A DNA stretch of 64,000 bases from CAZOEL01 sp964578835 (GTDB taxonomy: Bacteria; Desulfobacterota; Syntrophobacteria; Syntrophobacterales; Syntrophobacteraceae): assembly GCA_964578835.1 (NCBI GenBank), contig CAZOEL010000031.1:1-64000 (forward strand), read 5' to 3'. Numbering within the stretch: position 1 is the first letter of the stretch; every line of letters begins with the position of its first letter. The position numbers and the translations under genes were made by a program. This document shows positions 1 to 10,022 of this stretch, piece after piece. The notes below the pieces were generated by a model. The model worked only from the letters and a program-made list of their open reading frames with translations, was not told the DNA's origin and ran no database searches.

Positions 1-10
1 AGAATACTTC

Positions 11-44
11 CCTCACCCCGACCCTCTCCCTGAGGGAGAGGGGG
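11..44. repeat. Dispersed hairpin repeat
   Basis: A 9-bp perfect inverted repeat (22-30 with 34-42, three-base loop) sits in a C-rich stretch ending in a G run. This type of short GC-rich intergenic hairpin is common between genes of many proteobacteria. There is no T-run after it, so I do not call it a terminator. Confidence 0.55.
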
Positions 45-79
45 CCCGCTCCCACCGGAAGGAACAATGTTGACGACAT

Positions 80-220
80 CTAGCAGTCTGTCGGAGAGCC
101 CATTTGCTGCTGCATCCCGTCATTCCCGGGAAGGCGGGAATCCAGGTTTTAAGCCATTTTTCTGGATTCCCGCCTTCCCGGGAATGACGTTCTATGGGGG
201 ATTCTCCGACAGGCTGCTAG
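80..220. repeat. Nested palindromic element (MITE-like), copy 1
   Basis: The outer arms, 80-96 and 204-220, are 17 bp with one mismatch and begin and end in CTAG. Inside lies a second, perfect 28-bp palindrome (119-146 with 162-189) of the widespread ATTCCCG...GGAATCCAG type. Two other elements in the window (19927-20078, 47704-47879) share this two-layer layout with TA at each end. No coding capacity is visible; a small non-autonomous mobile element is the simplest reading. Confidence 0.7.
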
Positions 221-238
221 GACCTAAACTTCACTTGC

Positions 239-289
239 TTGCCGCGCCAGTTGGAGAAATATTCGACTGGCGCGGCAACTTCTTTTTTT
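239..289 (+). terminator. Strong intrinsic terminator
   Basis: A perfect 13-bp GC-rich stem (239-251 with 266-278) and 14-nt loop are followed by a run of seven T (283-289). The T-run gives the plus orientation, so it ends a transcript entering from the left of the window and insulates mutS. Confidence 0.85.
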
Positions 290-505
290 GGACAGCGCAT
301 CAAAATGCAATCGTCGGTTTTTCACGCCATCCCGTGAACGCATCGATTTCCGCAGCCAAAGGAAATCGAACGCAGATCAACGGGCTTGAAAGTATTCCTT
401 GATCTTATATTCCGGTGATTATATGAATTCCATGGATTCGCAATAAAGCGGACTCTCCTTAGATCCGTATCAGACACGAGTAAATGAAAGCGGGGAAGCA
501 AGCTG

Positions 506-3187
506 GTGACAAACAAGCCCACGCCGATGATGCAGCAATATCTCGAGATAAAGGCGCAATACCCTGAAGCCCTGCTCTTTTATCGTATGGGAGATTTTTA
601 CGAGCTATTCATGGACGATGCGCTCATTGCCGCGCCCGTTCTGGAAATTGCCCTTACTTCCCGCGACCGGCAAGCCGAGAACCCGATTCCCATGTGCGGA
701 GTCCCTTATCATGCGGCTGAAAACTACATAGCAAAGCTCGTTTCGGCCGGCTTCAAAATCGCGATATGCGACCAAGTTGAAGATCCGAAGAAAGCCAAAG
801 GCCTCGTCCGTCGCGCCGTGACCCGCGTGATTACTCCCGGACTTATCCTTGAAAACCAGAACCTGGCGGCAAAACAGTCCAATTATCTTGCGGCCGTATC
901 CCACTCCGCCCGCGACGGCTGCTTCGGACTCGCTTATATCGATATATCAACAGCCGAGTTCAGAACCGTGGAAGTGAATTCCGCTGATGTCCTGCTGGAT
1001 GAATTGCTTCGCGTTTCCCCAAAAGAGCTTCTCCTAGCCAAGGGCGAAGAAGATTCATGGATAAAACAGCTCGAGCAATACATTTCTTTAGCGGTAACCC
1101 GGCTCGACCCCAACGATTTCGATAGAAAAAGAGCTGAAGAAAGACTCATCGATCATTTCAAGGTGCATTCTCTCGAAGGGTTCGGAATCGACCGGCTTGG
1201 CCCGGGCGTCGAGGCCGCGGGCGCGATACTCTCGTACATGCAAACTAACCTGCTGGGGTCCTGCAACCACATCACCAAGCTTCTTCCTTACAGCCGCTCC
1301 GATTACATGGTGCTGGACGAGGCAACGGTAAGAAACCTTGAAGTATTTCAGTCCACAAGCTTTCAAGGCCGCAAGGGTTCTTTGCTCGACATCCTGGACC
1401 GCACACAAACAGCAATGGGAGGGAGAAAGCTTCAACAGTGGCTTAGGTACCCTCTGCTCGATCTAAAGCTGATCATCGACAGACGGAACGCCATCAAGGA
1501 GCTTGTGGAGTCTCCGACCGCAAGATCGGAAATATTGAGCTATCTCAAGGAAGTCGGAGACATTGAACGGCTAAACGGGCGAAACAGCGCAGGCCTATCC
1601 AATCCCCGCGATCTGGTGAGTTTGGGGAAATCCCTGCAGGCGCTTTCCTTTTTGCAGCGGATTGTCAACGAATGCTCAAGCGAGAAGATTGTCGAGATCG
1701 TTGATTCCTGGGACAATCTCGAGGATGTGTCAGGCGCCATAGAATCGTCGCTGGTCGATCCTCCGCCGCTCAACACAAACGCTGGTGGAGTGATTCGAAC
1801 GGGGGTGGACCCGGAGTTGGATCGCTATTCCCGCCTGAGCCGGGACGCCAAGGGATGGATGGCCGAATACGAGGTCCAGGAGCGCAAGCGAACGGGAATC
1901 TCCTCCCTTAAAGTCCGGTACAATAAGGTTTTCGGCTACTATATCGAGATTTCCAAAGCCAACCTTTCATCAGCCCCTCAAGATTATGTCCGGAAACAGA
2001 CTCTGGTCGGCGCGGAGCGGTTCCTCACAGAAGAGCTCAAGAACTTCGAGACGCAAATCCTCGAGTCCGACGAAAAACGCCTGGAAATCGAGCAGAGAAT
2101 CTTTTCGGATCTTCGCCTTTCCATTGCGCGAGAAAGCGAGCGCATCCGGAAGATGGCGGAGAAGATAGCCGAGCTGGACTGTCTAGCCGCACTAGCCGAA
2201 GTCGCCGCCAAAAACGATTATTGCATGCCGGATCTCCATACGGGCGACTCGATCCGAATTCGAGACGGCCGGCACCCGGTCATAGAGCATTTCCTGCGAG
2301 ACGGAAGCTTCGTCCCCAATGATTTGGACATGGATCAGGAAAGCCGGCAGGTGCTCATCATAACCGGACCAAATATGGCAGGTAAATCCACCATCTTGCG
2401 TCAGGCGGCGCTGATAGTCCTCATGGCCCAGATCGGCAGCTTCATCCCAGCGTCCGAAGCCAGCATAGGCCTTGTTGACCGCATCTTCACCCGCGTGGGC
2501 GCTTCAGACGATCTTGCCCGCGGGCGCTCCACATTCCTGGTGGAGATGCAGGAAACGGCCAATATTTTGTATCAGGCGACGTCAAGAAGCCTTATCATTC
2601 TGGATGAAATCGGCCGCGGCACCAGCACCTTCGACGGCATGAGCATAGCCTGGGCTACAGCCGAATATCTGCACGACTTCAACGGTATGGGAATCAAGAC
2701 TCTCTTCGCCACGCACTATCACGAACTGACGGAGCTGGCGAAAAGCAGGCCCCGCGTTCAGAATTTCAATGTGGCGATAAAAGAGTGGGAAAACGAGATC
2801 ATCTTTTTCCACAAAATGGTTCCGGGCGGAGTCAACCGAAGCTACGGCATTCAGGTAGCCAGGATTGCCGGAATCCCTCCGGAAGTGATTTATAGGGCCA
2901 GGGAAATCCTCAACCGGCTGGAGAACGGAGAGGCTCCGTTTGCAAACGCTTTGGCCGCGAGGAGACGATCCAGGCAGGCGAAGGAGAAGGAGGCGGGAGT
3001 TCAGCTCAGCATCTTCAAACCTTCTCTCGACTGGCTGAGAGATCAAATCATGGCCATCGACATGGATCAAATCTCGCCTCTTTCCGCGCTTCAGACGCTC
3101 TATGCGCTTCAGGAGCAGATACGGCGGGGAGTGATGACGGATCTGCCCGACAACACGCAAAAGCCTGCGAAGATAGGAGAAAAATGA
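506..3187 (+). CDS. mutS: DNA mismatch repair protein MutS
   Basis: MutS binds mismatched or looped DNA and starts methyl-independent or MutL-dependent repair in the cytoplasm. The 893-residue product has the expected length. The N-terminal mismatch-binding segment carries the hallmark FYRMGDFYE with its Phe-x-Glu near residue 30, followed by connector, core and clamp regions. The ATPase domain has the Walker A GPNMAGKST, the DEIGRGTST Walker B/signature region and the ATHYHEL segment. The start is GTG at 506, preceded by a GGGGA purine stretch; it gives the normal N-terminus just before TPMMQQY. The stop overlaps the next start in an ATGA, so the amidase gene is translationally coupled. I see no disruption. 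Confidence 0.97.
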   Translation: MTNKPTPMMQQYLEIKAQYPEALLFYRMGDFYELFMDDALIAAPVLEIALTSRDRQAENPIPMCGVPYHAAENYIAKLVSAGFKIAICDQVEDPKKAKGLVRRAVTRVITPGLILENQNLAAKQSNYLAAVSHSARDGCFGLAYIDISTAEFRTVEVNSADVLLDELLRVSPKELLLAKGEEDSWIKQLEQYISLAVTRLDPNDFDRKRAEERLIDHFKVHSLEGFGIDRLGPGVEAAGAILSYMQTNLLGSCNHITKLLPYSRSDYMVLDEATVRNLEVFQSTSFQGRKGSLLDILDRTQTAMGGRKLQQWLRYPLLDLKLIIDRRNAIKELVESPTARSEILSYLKEVGDIERLNGRNSAGLSNPRDLVSLGKSLQALSFLQRIVNECSSEKIVEIVDSWDNLEDVSGAIESSLVDPPPLNTNAGGVIRTGVDPELDRYSRLSRDAKGWMAEYEVQERKRTGISSLKVRYNKVFGYYIEISKANLSSAPQDYVRKQTLVGAERFLTEELKNFETQILESDEKRLEIEQRIFSDLRLSIARESERIRKMAEKIAELDCLAALAEVAAKNDYCMPDLHTGDSIRIRDGRHPVIEHFLRDGSFVPNDLDMDQESRQVLIITGPNMAGKSTILRQAALIVLMAQIGSFIPASEASIGLVDRIFTRVGASDDLARGRSTFLVEMQETANILYQATSRSLIILDEIGRGTSTFDGMSIAWATAEYLHDFNGMGIKTLFATHYHELTELAKSRPRVQNFNVAIKEWENEIIFFHKMVPGGVNRSYGIQVARIAGIPPEVIYRAREILNRLENGEAPFANALAARRRSRQAKEKEAGVQLSIFKPSLDWLRDQIMAIDMDQISPLSALQTLYALQEQIRRGVMTDLPDNTQKPAKIGEK

Positions 3188-4551
3188 AGAAGGCTTCGAG
3201 GCTGATGTTATTCCTTTTTATCTTGGCGCTCTTCTGTTCTCCATTCAGCGCATTGGGAGAGAGCCCAAAGGAGGCCTCTTTAAATTTGCCTGACTCGGCG
3301 CGACCCGCCATTGCAAAGCCGGGCCGGGGCGCCCAGTCCTCGACCAAAGAGGCGAAGATCAATAGGAAGGACGTCAGAACGAAGAAAGAAGGAACTGTCG
3401 AACTACAGAAGATTCAGCACCTGCCGGGCAATGAATACACTCGGATCGAGCTTCTAACCAGCGCGCCGGCCAGCTTCGAAGAACGCGCCGTGCGGGCCGA
3501 TGAAAAGCACAGCCAACCGGCTCAGGTGTATGTGGATATCAAGGACTGCTCCATCAACGCCAAGATACGCTCCAAGATTTCATTGAATGACGCCTGTCTT
3601 TCTCACATTCGAACGGGACGACTCGATTCCGGCCAAGTCCGTGTGACGCTTGAGGCCAAGTCTATAGAGGCGTATAGAGTCTTTTCCCTCCCCGACCCAT
3701 TTCGGATCATAATTGATGTGCGCGGGAAAGCTCCCGCTCCGGTCTTAGAGAAGAAACCCGAGCGAACAGAGGTCAAGGACGCCCCGCGTGTTGACGCCAA
3801 AGAAGACGCTCGTCTTCCAAGTCTTGCCCGCCAGCTTTCTCTTGATGTCAAACGCATTGTGCTCGATCCCGGGCATGGCGGAAAAGACAAGGGCGCCATA
3901 AGCCCGAATAACACTTATGAAAAGAATATTACCCTCGCCATTGCTCTCGAGCTTAAAAAAATTCTCATCTCGAGGCTCGGCTGCGAAGTCATTCTCACAC
4001 GCTCCACCGACCGTTACATTTCTCTTGAAGAACGCACGGCCATAGCCAACTCCCGTAACGCAGATCTTTTCATATCCATCCACACCAATGCGCACGCGGA
4101 TCAGAGCCTGTGCGGCACAGAGACGTATTATCTCAACTTCTCGAAAGATAGTGAATCCGCTCGGGTGGCAGCCGTGGAAAATGCCGGCTCATCCAAGAAG
4201 ATCAGCGACTTGGAAGCAATATTGCATGATCTCATGCTGAACACAAAACTCAAAGAGTCGGCGCAATTGGCCGGCTCGGTTCAAAGTAATATACTAAGTC
4301 GGCTCAGGGCCAAACAATATGACGGACTGCGCGACAAGGGCATAAAACAGGCGCCCTTCTGCGTGCTCATCGGGGCTCAGATGCCAAGTATTCTTATTGA
4401 GACAGCCTTTATTACCAATCAGGTGGAGGAACGTCGTTTGAAGGATAGAAAGTTCAGACGTGAATTAGCGGAAGGCATCGCGAAAGGCGTAGAATCCTAC
4501 ATTCAGGAGATAAAAGGGAAGGCGCTCGCCAAGGCAGGAGACGGATCATGA
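3184..4551 (+). CDS. amiC: N-acetylmuramoyl-L-alanine amidase with AMIN domain
   Basis: This is a zinc amidase that cleaves the bond between MurNAc and the stem peptide, in the periplasm, usually during cell separation. The 455-residue product starts with a signal peptide (about residues 1-25). An AMIN-type beta domain that targets septal peptidoglycan lies around 75-175, a charged linker follows, and a C-terminal amidase_3 domain covers about 215-440. Zinc-ligand motifs are visible: DPGHGGKD, an ExN segment and the SIHTNAH block, with the terminal ETAFITN region. ATGA overlaps at both ends join it to mutS and to the RNB gene. AmiC is the best family name, although the exact paralogue cannot be decided by eye. 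Confidence 0.9.
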   Translation: MKKASRLMLFLFILALFCSPFSALGESPKEASLNLPDSARPAIAKPGRGAQSSTKEAKINRKDVRTKKEGTVELQKIQHLPGNEYTRIELLTSAPASFEERAVRADEKHSQPAQVYVDIKDCSINAKIRSKISLNDACLSHIRTGRLDSGQVRVTLEAKSIEAYRVFSLPDPFRIIIDVRGKAPAPVLEKKPERTEVKDAPRVDAKEDARLPSLARQLSLDVKRIVLDPGHGGKDKGAISPNNTYEKNITLAIALELKKILISRLGCEVILTRSTDRYISLEERTAIANSRNADLFISIHTNAHADQSLCGTETYYLNFSKDSESARVAAVENAGSSKKISDLEAILHDLMLNTKLKESAQLAGSVQSNILSRLRAKQYDGLRDKGIKQAPFCVLIGAQMPSILIETAFITNQVEERRLKDRKFRRELAEGIAKGVESYIQEIKGKALAKAGDGS

Positions 4552-6572
4552 TCCAGAAGGAATCTCAGGCGATCGCACCGGGCGCCCTGGTCGAGTTTTT
4601 TGAATCTAAGCAGGTGATATGCGGCGTTTGCCAGAGCGTTAAGAACCAGCGATTGACGATACTCACGGAGCAGAACCGTGAAGTCAACATGGCCAGGAGC
4701 CGCCTTATCCATATAGATCCTCATCCGCTCAACGTGAACCTCGGCAGGGACCAGCTCGTCCGAAAAGTGTTGGAAGCAGCCGCCTTGCGGAAGAGTCTAA
4801 TGGAGCAGATCGATCTGGAAGAGCTCTGGTCATTGCTCGAGCAAGAGATGGAGGGTTACGAGGCGAGAGACCTGGCTGAATTTGTCTTCAACGAAGCCGT
4901 GACCGAGCATCACATTGCCGCGCTGCAGAGGGTCTTATTCCAGGACCGCCTTTATTTCCAATTCAAAGATGGAAAGTTTTTCGCCAGACCTTCGGAAAAG
5001 ATCGAGCAGCGTAGAAGCGAAATAAGCCGCGAAGAAGCGAGGGAAGCGCAGCTGGAAGACGGCGCCCAATGGCTTCAGGCAATATGGAACAGAAAGAGTC
5101 GCCCGATTGTTCCCGAAAGCCGGGAGAAGCTCATCCAAAGTCTCAAAAGCTTCTGCCTCTTCGGGCAGGAAGCATCGGATGCGGCTTTCATTAAAGAGGT
5201 GTTCAAACGAGCCAACGTGCCGCCTCAGCAACAATCGGCATTTCGGCTTCTCGTCCGTCTCGGAGTTTGGCAGGAAGACGAGAATCTTTATCTTCACGAG
5301 CACAATATTTCAGTAGAATTCCCCGAGCCAATTATCGAGCTGGCGGAGCGGCTTTCACGAGAAGATTTTCTCTCTCGCTGGAATCAAAATGAACGAAGAG
5401 ACTTGAGACACCTCAACGCCTTTACGATAGACAGCGCTCTGACGCGGGACTATGACGACGCTCTCAGTCTCGGTAGATTGGAAGATGGCCTCTTTGAAGT
5501 TGGAGTCCACATCGCCGACGCGGCTGAATTCGTCACCCGAGACGATCCGCTGGATCGTGAAGCCGCTGACCGCGTGAGCTCCATTTACCTGCCGGACGGC
5601 CGAGTAAGCATGTTGCCGACCACCCTCTCCGAGGGCATCTGCAGCCTGAGGGCTGGTGAAGACCGCTTCGCCCTGAGCTTCCTCATCAGAATGGATGCGC
5701 AGGGGGCCATTCATTCCAGGGAGATTGCGCCAAGCGTTCTGAGAATCCGGGAACAGATGACTTACGAGGGAGTGAATGACCGGCTTGACGAAGACGCCGA
5801 CTTAAAAACGCTCTACGAATTAGCCGCGCTTTTCAGGAAGCAACGGCTGGAGCGAGGCGCAATCATTCTTCCTCTGCCGGAGATCAATGTCTATGTCAAC
5901 GCCAGCGGCATGATCCAGGTCTCCCGCTATGAAAAGGAAGCTCCCAGCCAGATCATGGTCTCGGAATGGATGATTGCGGCAAACCAGATGGCGGCCGCAT
6001 ATCTAGCGAACCGCGGGCTTCCCGGCATATTCAGGAGTCAGGCGGAATGCAAACAGGAAACCGATTTCACTCAGAGCGAGCACGCTCTCTTTCATATCTA
6101 CAGGCAGCGCAGGCTCTTCGCCCGAGCGGAAATGGACATACTCCCAAAACCGCACTGCAGTCTGGGAGTAGAGCAATACTCCACGGTTACTTCCCCTATA
6201 CGGCGTTACTCGGACCTTGTTGTGCAGCGCCAGCTAAAATACTCGCTTTCACACGATCATCCCCTGTACACGGAGGAGGAGCTTCGTCAGATAATTGTGA
6301 AGCTCGGGGCCGTGCAATCCAAGATATTTCTGATTCAGCGCAAATGGACCCGTTACTGGATTCTCAAATACATGGAGCAAGAGGATCTGACGGCGCTGGA
6401 TGCTCTTGTGCTGGATCAAAACGATCGTTTTGCCCATTTGCTCCTCCCGGATTTCCTCCTTGAAACCAACTTGCCGATGCCGGACAAAACAAAGCTGCCG
6501 CGAGGGGAAATGATCAAGGTCAAAATCGAAAGATTGATTCCGCGGGAAGACATTCTGAGGGTTCAACTATAG
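4548..6572 (+). CDS. RNB-family exoribonuclease (RNase II/R type)
   Basis: A hydrolytic 3'-5' exoribonuclease of the RNB superfamily, acting in RNA turnover in the cytoplasm. The 674-residue product has an N-terminal region of about 270 residues without the classic cold-shock domains that I could recognise. The catalytic RNB domain follows (about 285-590), with the acidic active-site motif IDSALTRDYDDALS and the later TSPIRRYSDLVVQRQL signature. The C-terminus looks like a short S1-like fold. Its length and N-terminus match the divergent RNase II-like proteins of Desulfobacterota better than E. coli rnb or rnr, so I give no symbol. It is coupled to the amidase gene by an ATGA overlap. Confidence 0.9.
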   Translation: MIQKESQAIAPGALVEFFESKQVICGVCQSVKNQRLTILTEQNREVNMARSRLIHIDPHPLNVNLGRDQLVRKVLEAAALRKSLMEQIDLEELWSLLEQEMEGYEARDLAEFVFNEAVTEHHIAALQRVLFQDRLYFQFKDGKFFARPSEKIEQRRSEISREEAREAQLEDGAQWLQAIWNRKSRPIVPESREKLIQSLKSFCLFGQEASDAAFIKEVFKRANVPPQQQSAFRLLVRLGVWQEDENLYLHEHNISVEFPEPIIELAERLSREDFLSRWNQNERRDLRHLNAFTIDSALTRDYDDALSLGRLEDGLFEVGVHIADAAEFVTRDDPLDREAADRVSSIYLPDGRVSMLPTTLSEGICSLRAGEDRFALSFLIRMDAQGAIHSREIAPSVLRIREQMTYEGVNDRLDEDADLKTLYELAALFRKQRLERGAIILPLPEINVYVNASGMIQVSRYEKEAPSQIMVSEWMIAANQMAAAYLANRGLPGIFRSQAECKQETDFTQSEHALFHIYRQRRLFARAEMDILPKPHCSLGVEQYSTVTSPIRRYSDLVVQRQLKYSLSHDHPLYTEEELRQIIVKLGAVQSKIFLIQRKWTRYWILKYMEQEDLTALDALVLDQNDRFAHLLLPDFLLETNLPMPDKTKLPRGEMIKVKIERLIPREDILRVQL

Positions 6573-7134
6573 CGGAGTGCGTCGCAAACCTTGCCTTCGA
6601 CGAAACGATGCTGGATGGGATTTCATGGGGAGCTGGATCAAGTCCGGCATCGGGCGGCTGCTGAAAAGCATCGACAAGCCGGAACCGGCTCCTCCGCCGC
6701 GCTGCTTTTCATCCGCGCAGAGATGAGCCGTAAATAATGAGGCCGTTTTATCGGTATAATTCTATTGCATATTCCGTTTTTCTACTCTATTCTTAACCCA
6801 AGTAATCACCCATTTTTGAACAGAATCACAGGTATGACGGCTATTAAGCAGGACCGGTTGGAGATGGAGAGCTTCGCTTTCCATTCGACGTCGGTCAGAG
6901 CCATCGATAGACCGACTCCATGAGCGGATTCCACCAGGATTCCCGCCCGGTTTCAGAGGATCTCCATATCTCGGGCATTCTAGCGCCGGCTGCTTTTTCG
7001 AAGGCAACAGCACTATAGAGTTAATTTTGAATCAATCCAAATCGTCCATTAAAGATAAGTGATTTTTGTGTCATGGTGTTGAATGCGCTGAAATCCAACC
7101 ATCAACCACAGAAACAAGCGGAGCGACGGCATCT
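6573..7134. other. Intergenic region
   Basis: A 560-bp gap without a convincing gene. A 33-codon ATG frame at 6625-6726 has no clear ribosome site or homology I recognise. Two AT-rich stretches (6730-6800 and 7010-7060) probably hold the promoter of the downstream methyltransferase-kinase cluster, but no single -35/-10 pair stands out. Confidence 0.4.
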
Positions 7135-8670
7135 ATGGACAAAATGGGTTATGCATCGGATATGACGCTGGCTGATTCAGAAAAAGCTTCAGAAGAAACC
7201 AACAAGCTGATGATAGAAAAGATATTGCCTCTCTCACATCTTCTTCGCTACCAGAGGGATCAGGCGATCATGCTAAAAGGCTCCGACGCCAGGAGCCTCT
7301 ATTACGTCCAAAAAGGGGCTGTGGAAGTTTCCCATTCCGTGCACGATACTCGAATTGTCGTCGCTCTCATCGGGGCGGGCAGTTTTTTCGGCGAGATCGG
7401 TTTCTTTGACGGCGTCTCCAGGGTCCGGGACATTCGCGCGATAGAGGACACTATCATCAGAGCGTTCGATCACGAGCAACTGAGGAAGGTGCAGGAAGAA
7501 GACCCTCTCACCTACGGTAAGCTCATCACCTTCCTCGCCCAATCCATCTGCGCCAAATTCAGGCGGGTGCTCGAAGAGCGCGAGCCTCTCACGGCGTATG
7601 CGGCTTCGCTTTCCACGGGGCGCCGAAGTTATGAGGAATCCAAGCCGCTTCCTGACAGGCTTTTCCGGACATCCGAATGGGTTTCGATAAACAAGATCGT
7701 CGAAGACGCCAAGGCGCTTTTCTTTGATCTTTCCTACCAGCTTCAGCAAAGCTCGTCGCCGGAGATTCCCGAAGCCCTTGAAGAACGATCCGATGCGATC
7801 CTCAATAAATTCAACGACCTTTTGCAGGATTTCAAGGACCGGAACGTAAGCAAGCCCGATGTGGACGACTACGCCTGGGGCTATGTGTTCAAAGAGATCT
7901 TTCCTTATTTTATGAGGAGCAGGTTTGCTGAAAGAGCGTATTACAAGCCCAAAGGTTATGCAGGCGACTTTCTGATGATGGAGATGATTTACCGCAATCA
8001 TCCTGAAGGCGATGGAAAGCTCGGGATGCTGATGGACCGCTGGTGCCTGAATACATCCGCCGCCAAGGCGGTGAGAGGAAGGCGGCTGTTGCTTGGCAAC
8101 CAACTGGAGTCGCTCTGCCGAGAGAGGGCGGATAAGACGGATCGCATCCGCATCATGAATCTGGCCTGCGGTTCTAACCGTGAATTATTCGATTTCCTTT
8201 CCCGATGCGATTTTACCGAAGCTATCGATGCGACATGCGTCGACGCCGACCCGAACGCTCTGGAATATACGAACCAGCATGTGAACGTATTTCCCCATAA
8301 GGCTTCTATCCGACTAATGAATGACAATGTTGTCAAATGGTCCGTAGGTGGGATGCGTCACGAATATGGATTACAAGATATTATCTATTCAGCGGGGCTT
8401 ACAGACTATCTGGACCGGCGCCTTTTTCAGGCGCTGGCATCCCGTTGTCACGAGCATTTGAAGCCCGGTGGAGCGCTGATCATCGGCAATTTTTCACCGC
8501 GAAACCGGAACCGGGTCATTATGGATCATATTTTTCACTGGAAGCTGATCCATAGGAGTGAGGAAGACATCAAAGAGCTTTTTGCCAATGGCCCCTTCGG
8601 AGCCAATTTAGCCATTCTGGCTGAAGAAGAGGGTGTCAATCTTTTTGCTATAGCCGTCAAAGAGGGCTGA
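7135..8670 (+). CDS. Cyclic-nucleotide-binding domain fused to SAM methyltransferase (PhcB-like)
   Basis: The 511-residue product joins two modules. Residues about 30-145 form a cNMP-binding beta-roll with a phosphate-binding-cassette-like FFGEIGFFDGVSRVRD. After a helical linker, residues about 240-510 form a class I SAM-dependent methyltransferase with motif I NLACGSNRE (about 342-350), an acidic CVDADP strand end and a SAGLTDYLD post-motif. The methyltransferase part resembles the family annotated as 3-hydroxypalmitic acid methyl ester biosynthesis protein (PhcB of Ralstonia). The downstream six-TM kinase and kinase-bearing regulator support this, since phcB is linked to phcS and phcR. I chose ATG 7135 over an upstream TTG at 7066. 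Substrate and cNMP binding are inference. Confidence 0.75.
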   Translation: MDKMGYASDMTLADSEKASEETNKLMIEKILPLSHLLRYQRDQAIMLKGSDARSLYYVQKGAVEVSHSVHDTRIVVALIGAGSFFGEIGFFDGVSRVRDIRAIEDTIIRAFDHEQLRKVQEEDPLTYGKLITFLAQSICAKFRRVLEEREPLTAYAASLSTGRRSYEESKPLPDRLFRTSEWVSINKIVEDAKALFFDLSYQLQQSSSPEIPEALEERSDAILNKFNDLLQDFKDRNVSKPDVDDYAWGYVFKEIFPYFMRSRFAERAYYKPKGYAGDFLMMEMIYRNHPEGDGKLGMLMDRWCLNTSAAKAVRGRRLLLGNQLESLCRERADKTDRIRIMNLACGSNRELFDFLSRCDFTEAIDATCVDADPNALEYTNQHVNVFPHKASIRLMNDNVVKWSVGGMRHEYGLQDIIYSAGLTDYLDRRLFQALASRCHEHLKPGGALIIGNFSPRNRNRVIMDHIFHWKLIHRSEEDIKELFANGPFGANLAILAEEEGVNLFAIAVKEG

Positions 8671-8705
8671 AGCATCAACGATCAAGACAATAAGGACAGG
8701 GGGAA

Positions 8706-10022
8706 GTGGGGCTCAGGGACAAAGCAGAGGCAGAGCTCATCCAGGATTTTTACAGGGATCAGGGACCATTGGTGCGGGGGCGGGTGAATATCATGCTGCT
8801 CATAGGCGTCACGCTGGTGCCGTTTTTTGGCTGGGTGGACGCTCTCCTGTATCCAACGCTTTTCAGACAATTCATGGTCTACCGCCTGCTGACGGCAGTC
8901 TCGTGCTTATGCCTTTATTGGGTAAACTACAGGCGGAACCTGGGATACTGGAGCTTCCGGCTCGCCATTGCCGGTTATTACATTACGGGCATTGCAATCA
9001 CCAAAATGATTATCGATTCAAATGGCTTTGCATCCCCCTATTATGCCGGGATGAATTTGGTATTTTTGACTTCCTGTACGGTTCTGACCATTCACATAAG
9101 ATTTTTGCTTGTACATTGCATTGTCTTGTACGCGATTTTTGTAGCCTCGTTGCTGTTGTTTGGCCATCATGGTAAAATAGATCTCTTTTTAGCCAACAAC
9201 ATGTTCATTATTGCAACGCTTGTAATTATCCTTGTTGCTTCCTACGTTAACCACCGCCTTCGGTGGACCGAGTATCTGCTCAGGAGAGAACTGGAGGAAG
9301 CGCAGGAAGAGTTGGTAAGAAGAGAGCGCTTCGCCATGCTCGGCACGCTTATTGCCGTGGTAAGCCATGAGCTCCGCAATCCATTGGGCACTATTCGCGC
9401 CTCTCTGTTCGCGATCGCCGATAGGGTCCGTGATGAAGGACTTGGGCTGGAGCGCCCTCTGGAGCGCGCCGAACGTAACATCATTCGCTGCGACAAGATC
9501 ATTGAAGAGCTCTTGGATTACACCCGAAGTCACGATTTCAACCTGGAGGAAACGGTCCTTGATGAGTGGCTGGAAGAGGCGCTCGATGAGCAGACAATGC
9601 CCGAAGGAATCGACATGACGCGCGATCTGGATTCGAAGGCGGTTTTAATGCTGAATCGCGACAGGTTGCGCCGTTCCGTTATCAACATAATTGTGAACGC
9701 CTGTCAGGCGATAGCGGAAAAGAAGATGGACGAGCAGTCGGGAAAAGCTCGTACGGATGAGGTGAGGGTTGAGAGCCGCAGCGTTGGAGATCGTGTTGAG
9801 ATTCGAGTCTCCGACACGGGTATGGGCATTGCTCCCGAAGAAATTGAGAAGATCTTTCAACCTCTTTACAGCACGAAAGGATTCGGGGTAGGCTTGGGCC
9901 TCCCGATAGTGAAGCAGATTATGGAGCAGCACGGGGGAGGCATTGAAATCTCTAGCAAGCCCGGCGAGGGAGCAACGGTGACTATGTGGCTTCCAAGCGC
10001 CAGGAAGCAGGTCGCTTTATGA
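8706..10022 (+). CDS. Membrane histidine kinase (PhcS-like)
   Basis: A 438-residue sensor kinase starting at GTG 8706 with an AGGGGGAA ribosome site. The first 180 residues hold about six membrane segments (near 29-49, 56-74, 82-101, 111-130, 132-152, 160-180) and no extracytoplasmic domain, the layout of lipid-signal sensors such as PhcS and LqsS. The short SPYYAGMNL segment before the fourth helix is typical of that group. A coiled linker leads to the HisKA box VSHELRNPLG with His221, then the ATPase lid motifs DTGMGIAPEEIEKIF and GVGLGLPIV. The stop overlaps the next gene in an ATGA. The ligand, possibly a fatty-acid methyl ester made by the upstream enzyme, is inferred from context. Confidence 0.85.
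   Translation: MGLRDKAEAELIQDFYRDQGPLVRGRVNIMLLIGVTLVPFFGWVDALLYPTLFRQFMVYRLLTAVSCLCLYWVNYRRNLGYWSFRLAIAGYYITGIAITKMIIDSNGFASPYYAGMNLVFLTSCTVLTIHIRFLLVHCIVLYAIFVASLLLFGHHGKIDLFLANNMFIIATLVIILVASYVNHRLRWTEYLLRRELEEAQEELVRRERFAMLGTLIAVVSHELRNPLGTIRASLFAIADRVRDEGLGLERPLERAERNIIRCDKIIEELLDYTRSHDFNLEETVLDEWLEEALDEQTMPEGIDMTRDLDSKAVLMLNRDRLRRSVINIIVNACQAIAEKKMDEQSGKARTDEVRVESRSVGDRVEIRVSDTGMGIAPEEIEKIFQPLYSTKGFGVGLGLPIVKQIMEQHGGGIEISSKPGEGATVTMWLPSARKQVAL

Noticed and set aside
6625..6726. 33-codon frame after the RNB gene
   Set aside because: No ribosome-binding site and no recognised family; chance is likely at this length.
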